DNA from: Chloroflexota bacterium
GTDB lineage: Bacteria; Chloroflexota; Anaerolineae; Aggregatilineales; Phototrophicaceae
Direction: 5' to 3'
DNA length: 64,000 bases
Assembly (NCBI GenBank): GCA_011525385.1
Contig: WTGF01000086.1
Location: forward strand, 1 to 64,000
Shown here: piece by piece, positions 36,401 to 44,812 of the stretch
How the letters are laid out: each line of letters starts with the position of its first letter
Numbering within the stretch: position 1 is the stretch's first letter
Position numbers and translations under genes: made by a program
The notes under the pieces: generated by a model
What the model saw: the letters and a program-made list of their open reading frames with translations, nothing else
Databases searched by the model: none
Told to the model about the DNA's origin: nothing

Positions 36401-39400
36401 CAAGCGAAGAGCGTGATATTCCTGCCAGCAGAACGGCTCTAGTGAAGCGGACGGCAACGGCAACTGCAACGCCTACCACGACGGATGTTCCGAGCCCGAT
36501 GGCGACTGAGGAGATCGCGGAGACAGCGACAAGCGCAGAGCCTGATATCCGCGCGGGTCGAGTGACGCCAGTGAAGCGGACAGCGACGACAACGGCTACT
36601 TCCACGCCAACGGCTACGACGACGGATGTTTCCAGCTCGACGGCGACTGACAAGATTGCGGAGTCAGCGACAAGCGTAGAGCGTGATATCCGCGCGAGCC
36701 GCACGGCTCTAGTGAAGCGGACAGCAACTGCAACGGCTACCACGACGGATGTTTCAAGCCCGACGGCGACTGAGGAGATTGCGGAGTCAGCGACAAGCGT
36801 CGAGCCTGATAGCCGCGCCAGCAGAACAGCTCTGGGGAAGCGGACAGCGACGACAACTGCTACTTCCACGCCAACAGCTTCGGATGTTGCGATCTCGACG
36901 GCGACTGACAAGATTGCGGAGACGGCGACAAGCGTAGAGCGTGATATCCGCGCCAGTCGCACGGCTCTGGTGAAGCAGACAGCAACCGCCACTGCTACTT
37001 CTACCACGACGGCTTCGGATGTTTCGATCTCGACGGCGACTGACAAGATTGCGGAGACAGCGACGAGCGTAGAGCGTGATATCCGCGCGAGCCGAACGAC
37101 TTTGCTGAAGCGGACGGCAACGGCAACCGCTACTTCCACGCCAACGGCTTCGGATGACCCAAGCCCGACAGCGACTGACGAGATCGCCGAGACAGCGACA
37201 AGCGTAGAGCGTGGTATCCGCGCGAGCCGGACGGCTTTGCTGAAGCGGACGGCGACGGCAACTGCAACGGCTACCACGACGGATGTTTTAAGCCCGACGG
37301 CGACTGACAGGATCGCGGAGGCAGCGACACGCGTAGAGCGTGATATCCGCGCTAGCCGCACGGCTCTGGTGGAGCGGACGGCTACAGCCACAGCTACTTT
37401 CACGCCAACGGCTACCACGACGGATGTTTCAAGCCCGACGGCGACTGACAAGATCGCGGAGACAGAAGCTAGCGTCGAGCGTGATATCCGCGCTAGCCGA
37501 ACGGCTCTGGTGGAGCGGACGGCGACGGCAACTGCTACATTTACCACGACGGATGTTTCAAGCCCGACTGCGACTGACAAGATTGTGGAGACAGCGACGA
37601 GCGTAGAGCGTGATATCCGCGCGGGTCGAACGGCTCTAGTGAAGCGGACAGCAACCGCCACTTCTACCACGACGGATGTTTCAAGCCCGACAGCGACTGA
37701 GAGGACTGCGGAGACGGCGATAAGTGTCGAGCGTGGTATCCGCGCAAGCCGAACGACTTTGCTGAAGCGGACGGCGACGGCAACCGCTACTTCCACGCCA
37801 ACGGCTTCGGATGTTGCGAGCCCGACGGCGACTGAGAGGACTGCGGAGACTGCGCCAAGCGTTCAGCGTGATATCCGCGCGGGCCGAACGGCTCTGGTGG
37901 AGCGGACGGCGACGGCAACCGCTACTTTCACGCCAACGGCTACCACGACGGATGTTTCCAGCCCGACGGAGACTGAGAGGACTGCGGAGACAGCGACAAG
38001 CGTCGAGCGTGATATCCGCGCGGGTCGAACGGCTCTGGTGGAGCGGGCAGCAACCGCCACTGCTACCACGACGGATGTTTCCAGCCCGACGGCGACTGAC
38101 AAGATTGTTGAGACTGCGACAAGCGAAGAGCGTGATATCCGCGCCAGCCGAACGGCCCTGGTGAAACGGACGGCAACCGCCACTGCTACCACGACGGATG
38201 TTTCCAGTCCGACGGCGACTGAGAGGACTGCGGAGACGGCGACAAGCGAAGAGCGTGGTATCCGCGCAAGCCGAACGACTTTGCTGAAGCGGACGGCTAC
38301 AGCCACAGCTACTGCCACGCCAACGGCTACCACGACGGATGTTTCCAGCCCGACGGCGACTGAGGAGATTGCGGAGTCAGCGACAAGCGTAGAGCGTGAT
38401 ATCCGCGCCAGCCGAACGGCCCTGGTGAAACGGACGGCAACCGCCACTGCTACCACGACGGATGTTTCCAGCCCGACGGCGACTGAGAGGACTGCGGAGA
38501 CGGCGACAAGCGAAGAGCGTGATATCCGCGCGGGTCGAACGGCCCTGGTGAAACGGACGGCAACCGCCACTGCTACCACGACGGATGTTGCGAGCCCGAC
38601 GGCGACTGAGGAGATCGTGGAGACAGAGAAAAGCGTAGAGCGTGATATCCGCGCCAGCCGCACGGCTCTGGTGGAGCGGACGGAGACGGCAACTGCAACG
38701 GCTACCACGACGGATGTTTCCAGCCCGACGGAGACTGAGAGGACTGCGGAGTCAGCGACAAGCGTAGAGCGTGGTATCCGCGCTAGTCGAACGGCTCTGG
38801 TGGAGCGGACGGCGACGGCAACTGCTACTTCCACGCCAACAGCTACGACTACGGATGTTGCGAGCCCGACGGCGACTGACAAGATCACGGAGACAGAGAA
38901 AAGCGTCGAGCGTGATATTCCTGCCAGCCGAACGGCTCTAGTGAAGCGGACGGCAACGGCAACCGCTACTTCCACGCTAACGGCTACCTCTACGGATGAC
39001 CCAAGCCCGACAGCGACTGACAAGATCGCGGAGATAGAAGCTAGCGTCGAGCGTGATATCCGCGCTGGCCGAACGGCTCTGGTGAAGCGGACGGCAACTG
39101 ATACTGCAACCGCCACATTTACCGCGACGGATGTTTCAAGCCCGACGGCGACCGACAAGATTGTGGAGACAGCGACAAGCGTCGAGCGTGATATCCGCGC
39201 CAGCCGAACGGCCCTGGTGAAACGGACGGCAACGGGAACCGCCTCTTCTACCACGACGGATGTTGCGAGCCCGACGGCAACCGACAAGATCGCGGAGACA
39301 GCGACAAGCGTAGCGCCTGATATTCCTGCCAGCCGAACGGCTCTAGTGAAGCGGACGGCAACGGCAACTGCTACTTCCACGCCAACGGCTACCACGACGG

Positions 39401-40305
39401 ATGTTTCCAGTCCGACGGCGACTGACAAGATTGCGGAGACAACAACGGCAACTCCTGATATGTTTGTAGCGACTGGAATCTCTGAAACCGTAACCGGAGT
39501 CCCGGTGATTGCTACGAAAGTTTTGCCGGTGAGCCTGGCACTAACGCCGACGGCAGATGAACGCTCAACTAAATCCGCAACGGCGACGAGGACTGTTTCA
39601 GTAGGGGATACGGAAACGGCTGTCGATCCCGTATATCAACCCACCGCTACACCTACGCTTCAAGCAAGCGCTACTGCTTCAATGCTACCATTGGTCTATT
39701 CTAGATTGGTGCCAACGCCTACTGCGCTTGGATTCGTCCCAGCTGCGGATATGGAATCCTGCGAAGTAGCAATTGATTGGGAGCCTTACCAGGTTGCTGA
39801 AGGCGACAATCTGCTTGCCATTGCAGAAAGTATAGATACAAGTATTGTCGAGATTCAGAAAGGCAATTGCTTTGAACCGATCCGCGGTGTACTGGCGGGG
39901 GAGACCCTGTTGTTACCGGCAATACCTAGCTTGCCGCCAGCAACAACTGTACCGGTATTTCCGGATGCCTCGGTTCCACCAAGAATGATCGGTTGTGAAT
40001 CGGAATCGTCGCGAATCCTTTCACCGGTTGCCATGCAAGAGATACGCGGGATAATCCAGGTCATCGGCTCGGTTAGCTTGCCTGAAGATTCCGAGTTTAG
40101 GCTTGACGTCCGTCCTGCTTGGTCGGACAAATACTCCCGGTATATTGAGGGGTACGATTCCGTTACTAATGATGTCATCGGTTTAATCAATAGCGAAGTA
40201 TTCGGTATTGGATTGCACAGGCTGCGCTTGAGCATCGTGGATGAACACGGCGCGATGTCGAAAGACGCAATTTGCGACGTACCGGTCGTTTTTGCGGCGC
40301 CTTGA
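33415..40305 (+). CDS. Giant Thr-rich tandem-repeat surface protein with LysM domain
   Basis: 2296 residues from ATG 33415 (GGGGAA upstream). A single N-terminal transmembrane helix (about 6-28) lies after a short start. Next is a Thr/Ala/Pro/Ser-rich segment to about 188. About 42 imperfect tandem repeats of 36-48 residues fill 189-2013. The rest is a Thr-rich linker, a LysM-like domain (about 2125-2168; YQVAEGDNLLAIAE to GETLLLP) and a C-terminal ~100-residue beta-type domain. Each repeat pairs a basic block (ERDIRASRTALVKRTA) with a Thr/Ala linker and DVSSPTATDKIAETATSV-like block. It is probably an anchored, extracellular, possibly O-glycosylated stalk that touches peptidoglycan through LysM. 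I know no described family. Confidence 0.85.
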   Translation: MQRNIGNELVVALFALAALLFALAFAIVLSTATRGVAPPRPTHVPTTLSSPTAIAETSTSLSPEATVAETAATITITPSATDLPPATEPMFASPSAVASATASASPRPLATEEARKETPADFAPATRIETTEEVLDVELTPLETPDAPAPAVITGTASPIRRTPVVKPKATDVSSPTDTDGIAETEASEERDIRASRTALVKRTATATATTTDVPISTATDKIVETATSVERDIRASRTALVKRTATTTATSTPTATTTDVSSPTATDKIVETAISVEPDIPASRTALLKRTATATAAPTDVAIPTATDTTSVERDIRASRTALVERTATATATSTPAATTTDVSSPTETDRIAEAAPSVERDIRAGRTALVKRTATATATSTPTASDVASPTATERTAETAISVERDIRASRTALVKRTATATATPTASDVPSPTATDKIAETATSVERDIRAGRTALVERTATDTATATTTDVSSPTATERTAETAISVERDIPASRTALVKRTATATFTATDVSSPTATDTTSVQRDIRAGRTALVKRTATDTATATFTATDVSSPTATDKIVETATSVERDIRASRTALVKRTATGTASSTTTDVASPTATDKIAETATSVERDIRASQTALVERAATATATTTDVSSPTATDRTAETATSVERDIRASRTALVERTATATATSTPTATTADVSSPTATEEIAESATSVEHDIRASRTALVERAATATATTTDVASPTATDTTSVERDIRASRTALVERTATATATSTPAATTTDVAIPTATDTTSVERDIRAGRTALVQRTATDTATATTTDVSSPTATEEIAESATSVEPDIRASRTALVERAATATFTATDVSSPTATEEIAESATSVEPDIRASRTALVERTATATATTTDVASPTATDKIAETATSEEHDIRASRTALVKRTATATATSTTTASDVSISTETDKIVETATSVERDIRASRTALVERAATATATFTPTATTTDVASLTETEETAESATSEERDIPASRTALVKRTATATATPTTTDVPSPMATEEIAETATSAEPDIRAGRVTPVKRTATTTATSTPTATTTDVSSSTATDKIAESATSVERDIRASRTALVKRTATATATTTDVSSPTATEEIAESATSVEPDSRASRTALGKRTATTTATSTPTASDVAISTATDKIAETATSVERDIRASRTALVKQTATATATSTTTASDVSISTATDKIAETATSVERDIRASRTTLLKRTATATATSTPTASDDPSPTATDEIAETATSVERGIRASRTALLKRTATATATATTTDVLSPTATDRIAEAATRVERDIRASRTALVERTATATATFTPTATTTDVSSPTATDKIAETEASVERDIRASRTALVERTATATATFTTTDVSSPTATDKIVETATSVERDIRAGRTALVKRTATATSTTTDVSSPTATERTAETAISVERGIRASRTTLLKRTATATATSTPTASDVASPTATERTAETAPSVQRDIRAGRTALVERTATATATFTPTATTTDVSSPTETERTAETATSVERDIRAGRTALVERAATATATTTDVSSPTATDKIVETATSEERDIRASRTALVKRTATATATTTDVSSPTATERTAETATSEERGIRASRTTLLKRTATATATATPTATTTDVSSPTATEEIAESATSVERDIRASRTALVKRTATATATTTDVSSPTATERTAETATSEERDIRAGRTALVKRTATATATTTDVASPTATEEIVETEKSVERDIRASRTALVERTETATATATTTDVSSPTETERTAESATSVERGIRASRTALVERTATATATSTPTATTTDVASPTATDKITETEKSVERDIPASRTALVKRTATATATSTLTATSTDDPSPTATDKIAEIEASVERDIRAGRTALVKRTATDTATATFTATDVSSPTATDKIVETATSVERDIRASRTALVKRTATGTASSTTTDVASPTATDKIAETATSVAPDIPASRTALVKRTATATATSTPTATTTDVSSPTATDKIAETTTATPDMFVATGISETVTGVPVIATKVLPVSLALTPTADERSTKSATATRTVSVGDTETAVDPVYQPTATPTLQASATASMLPLVYSRLVPTPTALGFVPAADMESCEVAIDWEPYQVAEGDNLLAIAESIDTSIVEIQKGNCFEPIRGVLAGETLLLPAIPSLPPATTVPVFPDASVPPRMIGCESESSRILSPVAMQEIRGIIQVIGSVSLPEDSEFRLDVRPAWSDKYSRYIEGYDSVTNDVIGLINSEVFGIGLHRLRLSIVDEHGAMSKDAICDVPVVFAAP
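33979..39455 (+). repeat. Coding tandem repeat array, ~42 units of ~108-144 bp
   Basis: Units average about 130 bp and differ by point changes and by modular gain or loss of short cassettes. For example, the KIAETA block is missing in units reading ATDTTSV, and the linker is TATATTTDV, TSTPTASDV or TSTPTATTTDV. Within it, 35029-35260 and 39082-39313 are identical over 232 bp, a copied two-unit block. All length changes keep the reading frame. The array is purely coding and is not a CRISPR. Confidence 0.92.
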
Positions 40306-40378
40306 TCAAATACTTCGTTGATGCAAGTGAATTCTGGAATCGCGCTCGCATACCTTCTTTCAACGCAATGGAGTCATC

Positions 40379-41962
40379 ATGCGTACTCTTCGAACAATGT
40401 TGCGGCTATCGCTCAAGCTCGTTGTTTATCTGACAATGACACTTCTGCTTCTGGCGACTCTTTGGACGGCGACGCAGGTACTGCGTCTCTGGAGTGATCA
40501 ACGACAATACAGTACGACTAGCAATGCCCGCCAAGAGAGCTATCGGGCGACAGGCACGGCTCTGGCAACGGAAGCATCCGGCGCCAGCCTGCGCGACGAA
40601 TCGCAGATTGTGTTGATGCAACAGGTATTCGTGACCAGTACCCCGAGTCCACAGACGCCTTCACCCAAAGCGACTGCGACTGCGGTTCTCGCTACGCCCC
40701 AACCTGTAGATCTGCCTAGACTCTTCCTTCCCCCCGATCCAAAAGCGGGACTTGAGCTTTCCGGCACCGCTGTGCCCACACGCGTCCCATTCATTCCCCG
40801 TGACTACGATTTGATCAATATCATACTTTTGGGCGGCGACGACGAATTGACGGAGGATCAGTCCGTACGGACTGATACCATGATCATCGTGTCTTTGAAC
40901 ACAGAAACCGGTACGGTTTCCATGATCAATCTGCCTCGTGATCTTTTCGTTTATATTCCCAGTGGAAAGATGGGACGGCTCAACACAGCGTTCGGAATCG
41001 GCAAAAATATCGGCTGGGAACCCGGCGGCGGATTCGGTCTCTTGCGACAGACCATCTTTTACAATTTCGGGATCAACGTGCATTACTATGCGCGAGCCAA
41101 TTTTTCCGGTTTCAAGTCCATCATTGATCGTCTAGGCGGCGTAGACATCGCGGTCGATTGCACGTACCGGGACTTGTATCCGGTCACGCGGACGGAAACT
41201 GGCGTTGCCGAAGGCAGCGCTTACGACTGGCGGACACTGGACGTTGGCTACTATACATTCGACGGCTTTGACGCATTGTGGTATGCGCGTACTCGTCGTT
41301 ACACGGACGATCTGGACCGCGGACGCCGCCAACAGTTGCTGCTTCGCGCAATGTGGCGCAAAGCGCGCAGCAACGGGTTGATAAGCACAGTGCCGGCGAT
41401 CTGGGGCGAACTGGAAGAGGTAATCGATACCAATTTGCCCTTTAACGCCATGCTGGGCCTGCTGCCACATATACTCGAGCTTGATCTTGACCGCATTCAG
41501 AACTTCACTTTTCGGCGCATCTACCATACACAAAACTGGCGGACCCCTAGCGGGGACTCTGTCCTTTTGCCGGTTTATGAAACTGTCATGGAGCTCATGC
41601 GAGACTTCTACACGCCGCCATCGGCAAATCAAGTGGGTTTGTCGGGCCCTTCCATCGCTGTTTACAACGGCTCCGGTAACGAAGACTGGGATCTGGTCGC
41701 GAGCGAGCGATTGCGCTGGGACGGGTACAACGCCGTGGCGCTTGGGCCTTTGGCAAAGGGCGAGATTGTAGAATCGAGCAGGCTGATTGACTATGTGGCC
41801 GCGAGCAAAGGAAGTCTGGTACCGGGTATCACCAAGGCCTTAAACATGAAGAACAGGCAAGTGGAGGCACAAGCAGACCCGGCGCGGGAATATGATTATG
41901 AGGTCATTGTCGGTCAAGATTATGACTCATGCACATACGGCGTTTTGCCGATTGATGACTAG
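40379..41962 (+). CDS. LytR-CpsA-Psr (LCP) family glycopolymer transferase
   Basis: 527 residues. An N-terminal transmembrane helix (about 13-35) is followed by a Thr/Pro linker. The LCP domain (about 140-370) has DTMIIVSLN, SMINLPRDLFVYIP, RLNTAFGIG and the RxxR-type YARTRRYTDDLDRGRRQQ. A LytR C-terminal domain follows (GPSIAVYNGSGNEDW, about 423-500). LCP enzymes transfer lipid-linked polymers to peptidoglycan or glycosylate surface proteins. Being 73 bases behind the giant Thr-rich protein, it may modify that protein or its wall neighbours (inference). Its TAG stop is part of the CTAG flanking the IS5-bounded island. Confidence 0.9.
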   Translation: MRTLRTMLRLSLKLVVYLTMTLLLLATLWTATQVLRLWSDQRQYSTTSNARQESYRATGTALATEASGASLRDESQIVLMQQVFVTSTPSPQTPSPKATATAVLATPQPVDLPRLFLPPDPKAGLELSGTAVPTRVPFIPRDYDLINIILLGGDDELTEDQSVRTDTMIIVSLNTETGTVSMINLPRDLFVYIPSGKMGRLNTAFGIGKNIGWEPGGGFGLLRQTIFYNFGINVHYYARANFSGFKSIIDRLGGVDIAVDCTYRDLYPVTRTETGVAEGSAYDWRTLDVGYYTFDGFDALWYARTRRYTDDLDRGRRQQLLLRAMWRKARSNGLISTVPAIWGELEEVIDTNLPFNAMLGLLPHILELDLDRIQNFTFRRIYHTQNWRTPSGDSVLLPVYETVMELMRDFYTPPSANQVGLSGPSIAVYNGSGNEDWDLVASERLRWDGYNAVALGPLAKGEIVESSRLIDYVAASKGSLVPGITKALNMKNRQVEAQADPAREYDYEVIVGQDYDSCTYGVLPIDD

Positions 41963-42014
41963 GTTCTGTTGACATTTAGACATTGGCATTTTCATAAATG
42001 CGTCAATTAGTCTT

Positions 42015-42565
42015 ATGACATCGATAAGACTAATTGACGAACAATGGACGAAACTTCGGGAATTTCTGGCTCAAGAGCCGAATGTTTATCTGGGCAACGA
42101 GGGGGAATGCCGCCGATTCGTTGAAGCAGTGGTAGGGATAGGCCGCAGTGGCGCTTGCTCCCAAGCGAATACAGAAAAAATGGAATTCAGTTTACAAACG
42201 CTTTGCGCGCCGGGCTGCAGTTGGGATTTGGCAACGCATGATGGAAGTTCTTGCCGATGACCCGGATATGGAAAACGGGATAATTGACAGTACGATTGTT
42301 CGGGCACATCCCTGTGCTGCCGGCGCCCAAAAAAAATGAGAAGCAAGCTTTGGGTCGTAGTCGTGGTGGTTTTAGCAGCAAAATCCATGTGACGACAGAT
42401 GGTTTGGGTAATCCTTTGCGTTTCCGTTTGAGCCCTGGGCAGGCTCACGACATAGGCCAAGCGCAAAGTTTGCTGGAAAGCTTTGTCTTTCAGCGGGTTA
42501 TCGCGGATCGGGGCTATGCGTCTCAAGATTTTGTGGATAGCTTGATTGAAAGCCATATGAGTTTC
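42015..42565 (+). pseudogene. IS5-family transposase, 5' part, frameshifted and truncated
   Basis: Three frames give consecutive IS5 segments: RLIDEQWTKLREFLAQEP (from 42015), KWNSVYKRFARRA..GIWQRMMEVLA and GIIDSTIVRAHPCAAGAQKK (from about 42180), then GRSRGGFSSKIHVTTDGLGNPL and VIADRGYASQDFVDSLIESHM (from about 42350). One shift is near an A6 run at about 42175. The second is at an A8 run (about 42330), which could be a programmed frameshift site. Homology stops at about 42565, where the PIN toxin remnant begins on the other strand. Confidence 0.85.
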
Positions 42566-42755
42566 GACGAATTGCTGAAGAGACGCGGGTAAGGCAAGCT
42601 TCCGCAAGCTGGGTTTTATTGCCATCTCCCAGATGTTGGCAGCACTTAGATAGACGAAGCTCTGTTGATCTTCAATGATGTCTTTCACTGTTGGGCTGAG
42701 CGAGCTGGTCGTTGACGAACCAAAGGCAGGCGCGCGCGTCGAGCAGGAAACTCAT
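42565..42755 (-). pseudogene. PIN-domain (VapC-type) toxin remnant, frameshifted and truncated
   Basis: Starts at ATG 42755, overlapping the antitoxin stop (ATGA), and reads MSFLLDARACLWFVNDQLAQP. A one-base frameshift at the CCCAAC near 42691 must be bridged to continue TVKDIIEDQQSFVYLSAANIWEMAIK and LALPASLQQFVE. The usual PIN start is LLDTHAFLW; here ThrHis is AlaArg. The C-terminal half is missing where the IS5 fragment begins. Toxin activity is very unlikely. Confidence 0.75.
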
Positions 42756-42982
42756 TCCATATAGTCGGCGAAGTCTTCCAGGGAATCATCAAAGTCGTCG
42801 GACATGCATACCTGGCCGCGGGCGCTACCGGCTTTGCGCGGTTTTTTCGCCTTTTGGGGAGTCGGAACGAGCTTTACCGCCCAACCATTTTCTGCGGTGA
42901 TTACGACCGTCTTGACTTTATGCGCATCCGAAAGCAGTTCGTTCAGGCTATTTTGAGCGTTTTTTACGGTGTAGGTTTTCAT
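42752..42982 (-). CDS. Phd/YefM-like antitoxin
   Basis: 76 residues: an N-terminal Phd-like fold (KTYTVKNAQNSLNELLSDAHK..VVITAENGWAVKLVP), a basic linker (KAKKPRKAGSARG) and an acidic tail (DDFDDSLEDFADYME) that would wrap the toxin. The stop overlaps the start of the PIN toxin remnant, the standard two-gene toxin-antitoxin layout. With the toxin broken it is now an orphan. It may still bind its own promoter. Confidence 0.72.
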   Translation of the reverse strand: MKTYTVKNAQNSLNELLSDAHKVKTVVITAENGWAVKLVPTPQKAKKPRKAGSARGQVCMSDDFDDSLEDFADYME

Positions 42983-43093
42983 CTGTCGTTCCCCGATACG
43001 ACATTCATAGACCGTGTAACGGTTCTAATTGGATAGTCAATAAAGGCCGAGTAGGGCGCGGGCGCTCCGACCATTTGAAGAACCGGCCTTACC

Positions 43094-44812
43094 TTACACT
43101 TCCGACTGGTCTGCCGGATAAAAGGGGGGAATCAATTGGCGTGATTCGGTATCAACAAGTCCTCTATCGGTAAATTTCGCGTAGGGGCTGACGCTCAAAC
43201 TCATGATTGAAAATGTCAGGAAGGGGCGTGTTTGATGCGCTCCGATACGGCGCATCGCGTCTTCCACAGCCACCAGCCCATGCGCGACCCCAGCGACCGG
43301 CTCATCACTCAGCAAGCCGAAGCAAGGCAGCCGCAAGGAGGCTTCAAGGCCTGCGCGTGTAGCTACGGCGACACCGCCCCCCATGGCATGCACCGCATTG
43401 GCGGCCTGTGCCATCGCTTCCGGGCTGCGGCCAATCACAAGCAAATTATGGCAATCATGCGCGACGCTGCTGGCCCATGCGCCCTGTCTCAGCCCGGTAT
43501 TGGCGATGAGACCCACCGTCCGCGCTGACTCATCCCGCGCAATAACGGATGCCAGCGCCAATCCGTCATCCTCCTGGAATTGCACCTGCCCATCCTGCAA
43601 AGACACAGCCATCTGTTCCAATTTAGTCAGGGTCGAATGCCTGTTTAGCAGAGCGACAACCTGCGCCCCCACGCTACCGCCTCCGCCGTTGCTATCCAGC
43701 TTGAAATCAGCAGCAGTGAAGGAACCGGGTATGCCCGGATAGTCCGGTTGGGCTGGATTTTCGCGCGTGATAGGCGCGGCCATTGCGCCCGCGCCCGCCA
43801 CAAGTTCTCCGCCTACAAAGACTTGCGCCGGCGGGAAGGCGGTGATGTCGTCCATAACAAGGAAATCAGCCAGAAAACCGGGGGCAATCGCACCGTGATC
43901 TCGTAGACCAAGATACCGTGCCGGACGAATGGTCGCGGCTGCAATCGCTTCCAGCGGCGGCATTCCACATTCGATTGCCAGCGCCACAATGCGCGACAAA
44001 TGACCATCTGTAAGCAGCGAGGGTTCGATGTCATCGGTGATGAGGATGATCTGCGAACGATCCGGCAAACCCGCGACTGCCGCCACATTCTCCGGCGTCA
44101 CCGACTTGGTTTGCAGCATGACAGCCAGACCTTTTGAGATTTGCTCCTGAATTTTGGCCGCGAAGGTCAGCGTGTGGTCGGAGCTAATCCCATGAGCGAG
44201 GTATTGCGAGAGTTCGGTTCCCGCCAGCGTGGGGATATGCCCTTCAATCAGCAGATTGTTTTCTCTGGCTGCCCCCACAATCGCCCGCAAGCGTTCGTTC
44301 GGCCCCAGTAAACCGCGATAATCCATAACTTCGCCCAATGCGATGACCGAAGGTTGCCTCGCCAAGCGCCGAATAGTAGCGGCATCAAAGACCTCATACG
44401 TCCATTCAATTTCCGGTGAGGTGGCGGGAACACAACTCGGTATCGAATGATAAATCCGCAGCGGCAAATCCTGAGATGCGGCAATCATCCATTTCACGCC
44501 GTCCTCGCCCGCAACATTGCCGACTTCATGCGGGTCACTGAGGATGGTCGTCGTGCCGAAGGGCAACACGGCTTCGGCAAAGCGGCGCGGCGTCAACAAG
44601 CTGGACTCGATGTGCAGATGCGAATCTATCAAGCCGGGCATGACGATACGCCCGGCAAGGTCCTGGGTCTCTGTAGCCTGGATACCACCCGGCGCGCTGC
44701 CCGCTTCAACCGTGATAAAGCGCCCGTCGCGGATGCCAACCCAGCCCTTGAACAGCCGGTAACGAAAGACATCGGCAATTCGGGCGTTAACCAGAAGCAG
44801 GTCGAATTCCAT
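43094..44812 (-). CDS. ade: Adenine deaminase
   Basis: Converts adenine to hypoxanthine and ammonia. 572 residues, amidohydrolase fold of the Ade (COG1001) type. GLIDSHLHIESS carries the first metal histidines (about residues 60-71). LSDPHEVGNV, LIEGHIP, GISSDHT and ILITDDIEP follow, as does the Ade-specific C-terminal domain (IARDESARTVGLIANTGLRQG). Its start overlaps the stop of the upstream nucleoside phosphorylase, so the two act in one pathway: nucleoside to free base to hypoxanthine. It is the last gene of the ABC importer operon. Confidence 0.93.
   Translation of the reverse strand: MEFDLLLVNARIADVFRYRLFKGWVGIRDGRFITVEAGSAPGGIQATETQDLAGRIVMPGLIDSHLHIESSLLTPRRFAEAVLPFGTTTILSDPHEVGNVAGEDGVKWMIAASQDLPLRIYHSIPSCVPATSPEIEWTYEVFDAATIRRLARQPSVIALGEVMDYRGLLGPNERLRAIVGAARENNLLIEGHIPTLAGTELSQYLAHGISSDHTLTFAAKIQEQISKGLAVMLQTKSVTPENVAAVAGLPDRSQIILITDDIEPSLLTDGHLSRIVALAIECGMPPLEAIAAATIRPARYLGLRDHGAIAPGFLADFLVMDDITAFPPAQVFVGGELVAGAGAMAAPITRENPAQPDYPGIPGSFTAADFKLDSNGGGGSVGAQVVALLNRHSTLTKLEQMAVSLQDGQVQFQEDDGLALASVIARDESARTVGLIANTGLRQGAWASSVAHDCHNLLVIGRSPEAMAQAANAVHAMGGGVAVATRAGLEASLRLPCFGLLSDEPVAGVAHGLVAVEDAMRRIGAHQTRPFLTFSIMSLSVSPYAKFTDRGLVDTESRQLIPPFYPADQSEV

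Noticed and set aside
33267-39428. Three long minus-strand ORFs antisense to the giant repeat gene
   Set aside because: They arise because the repeat's codon pattern has few stops in the antisense frame. They are Val/Ala-rich mirror images of the repeat, lack ribosome binding sites and break where the repeat pattern breaks.
33979-39455. Tandem array considered as CRISPR or non-coding satellite
   Set aside because: Units are 108-144 bp, all length changes are multiples of three, the frame stays open over 5.5 kb, and there are no unique spacers between constant repeats.
42330-42340. A8 run in the IS5-like gene as a working programmed frameshift
   Set aside because: The element also has another frameshift and lacks its 3' end, so the site may be ancestral but the gene is dead.
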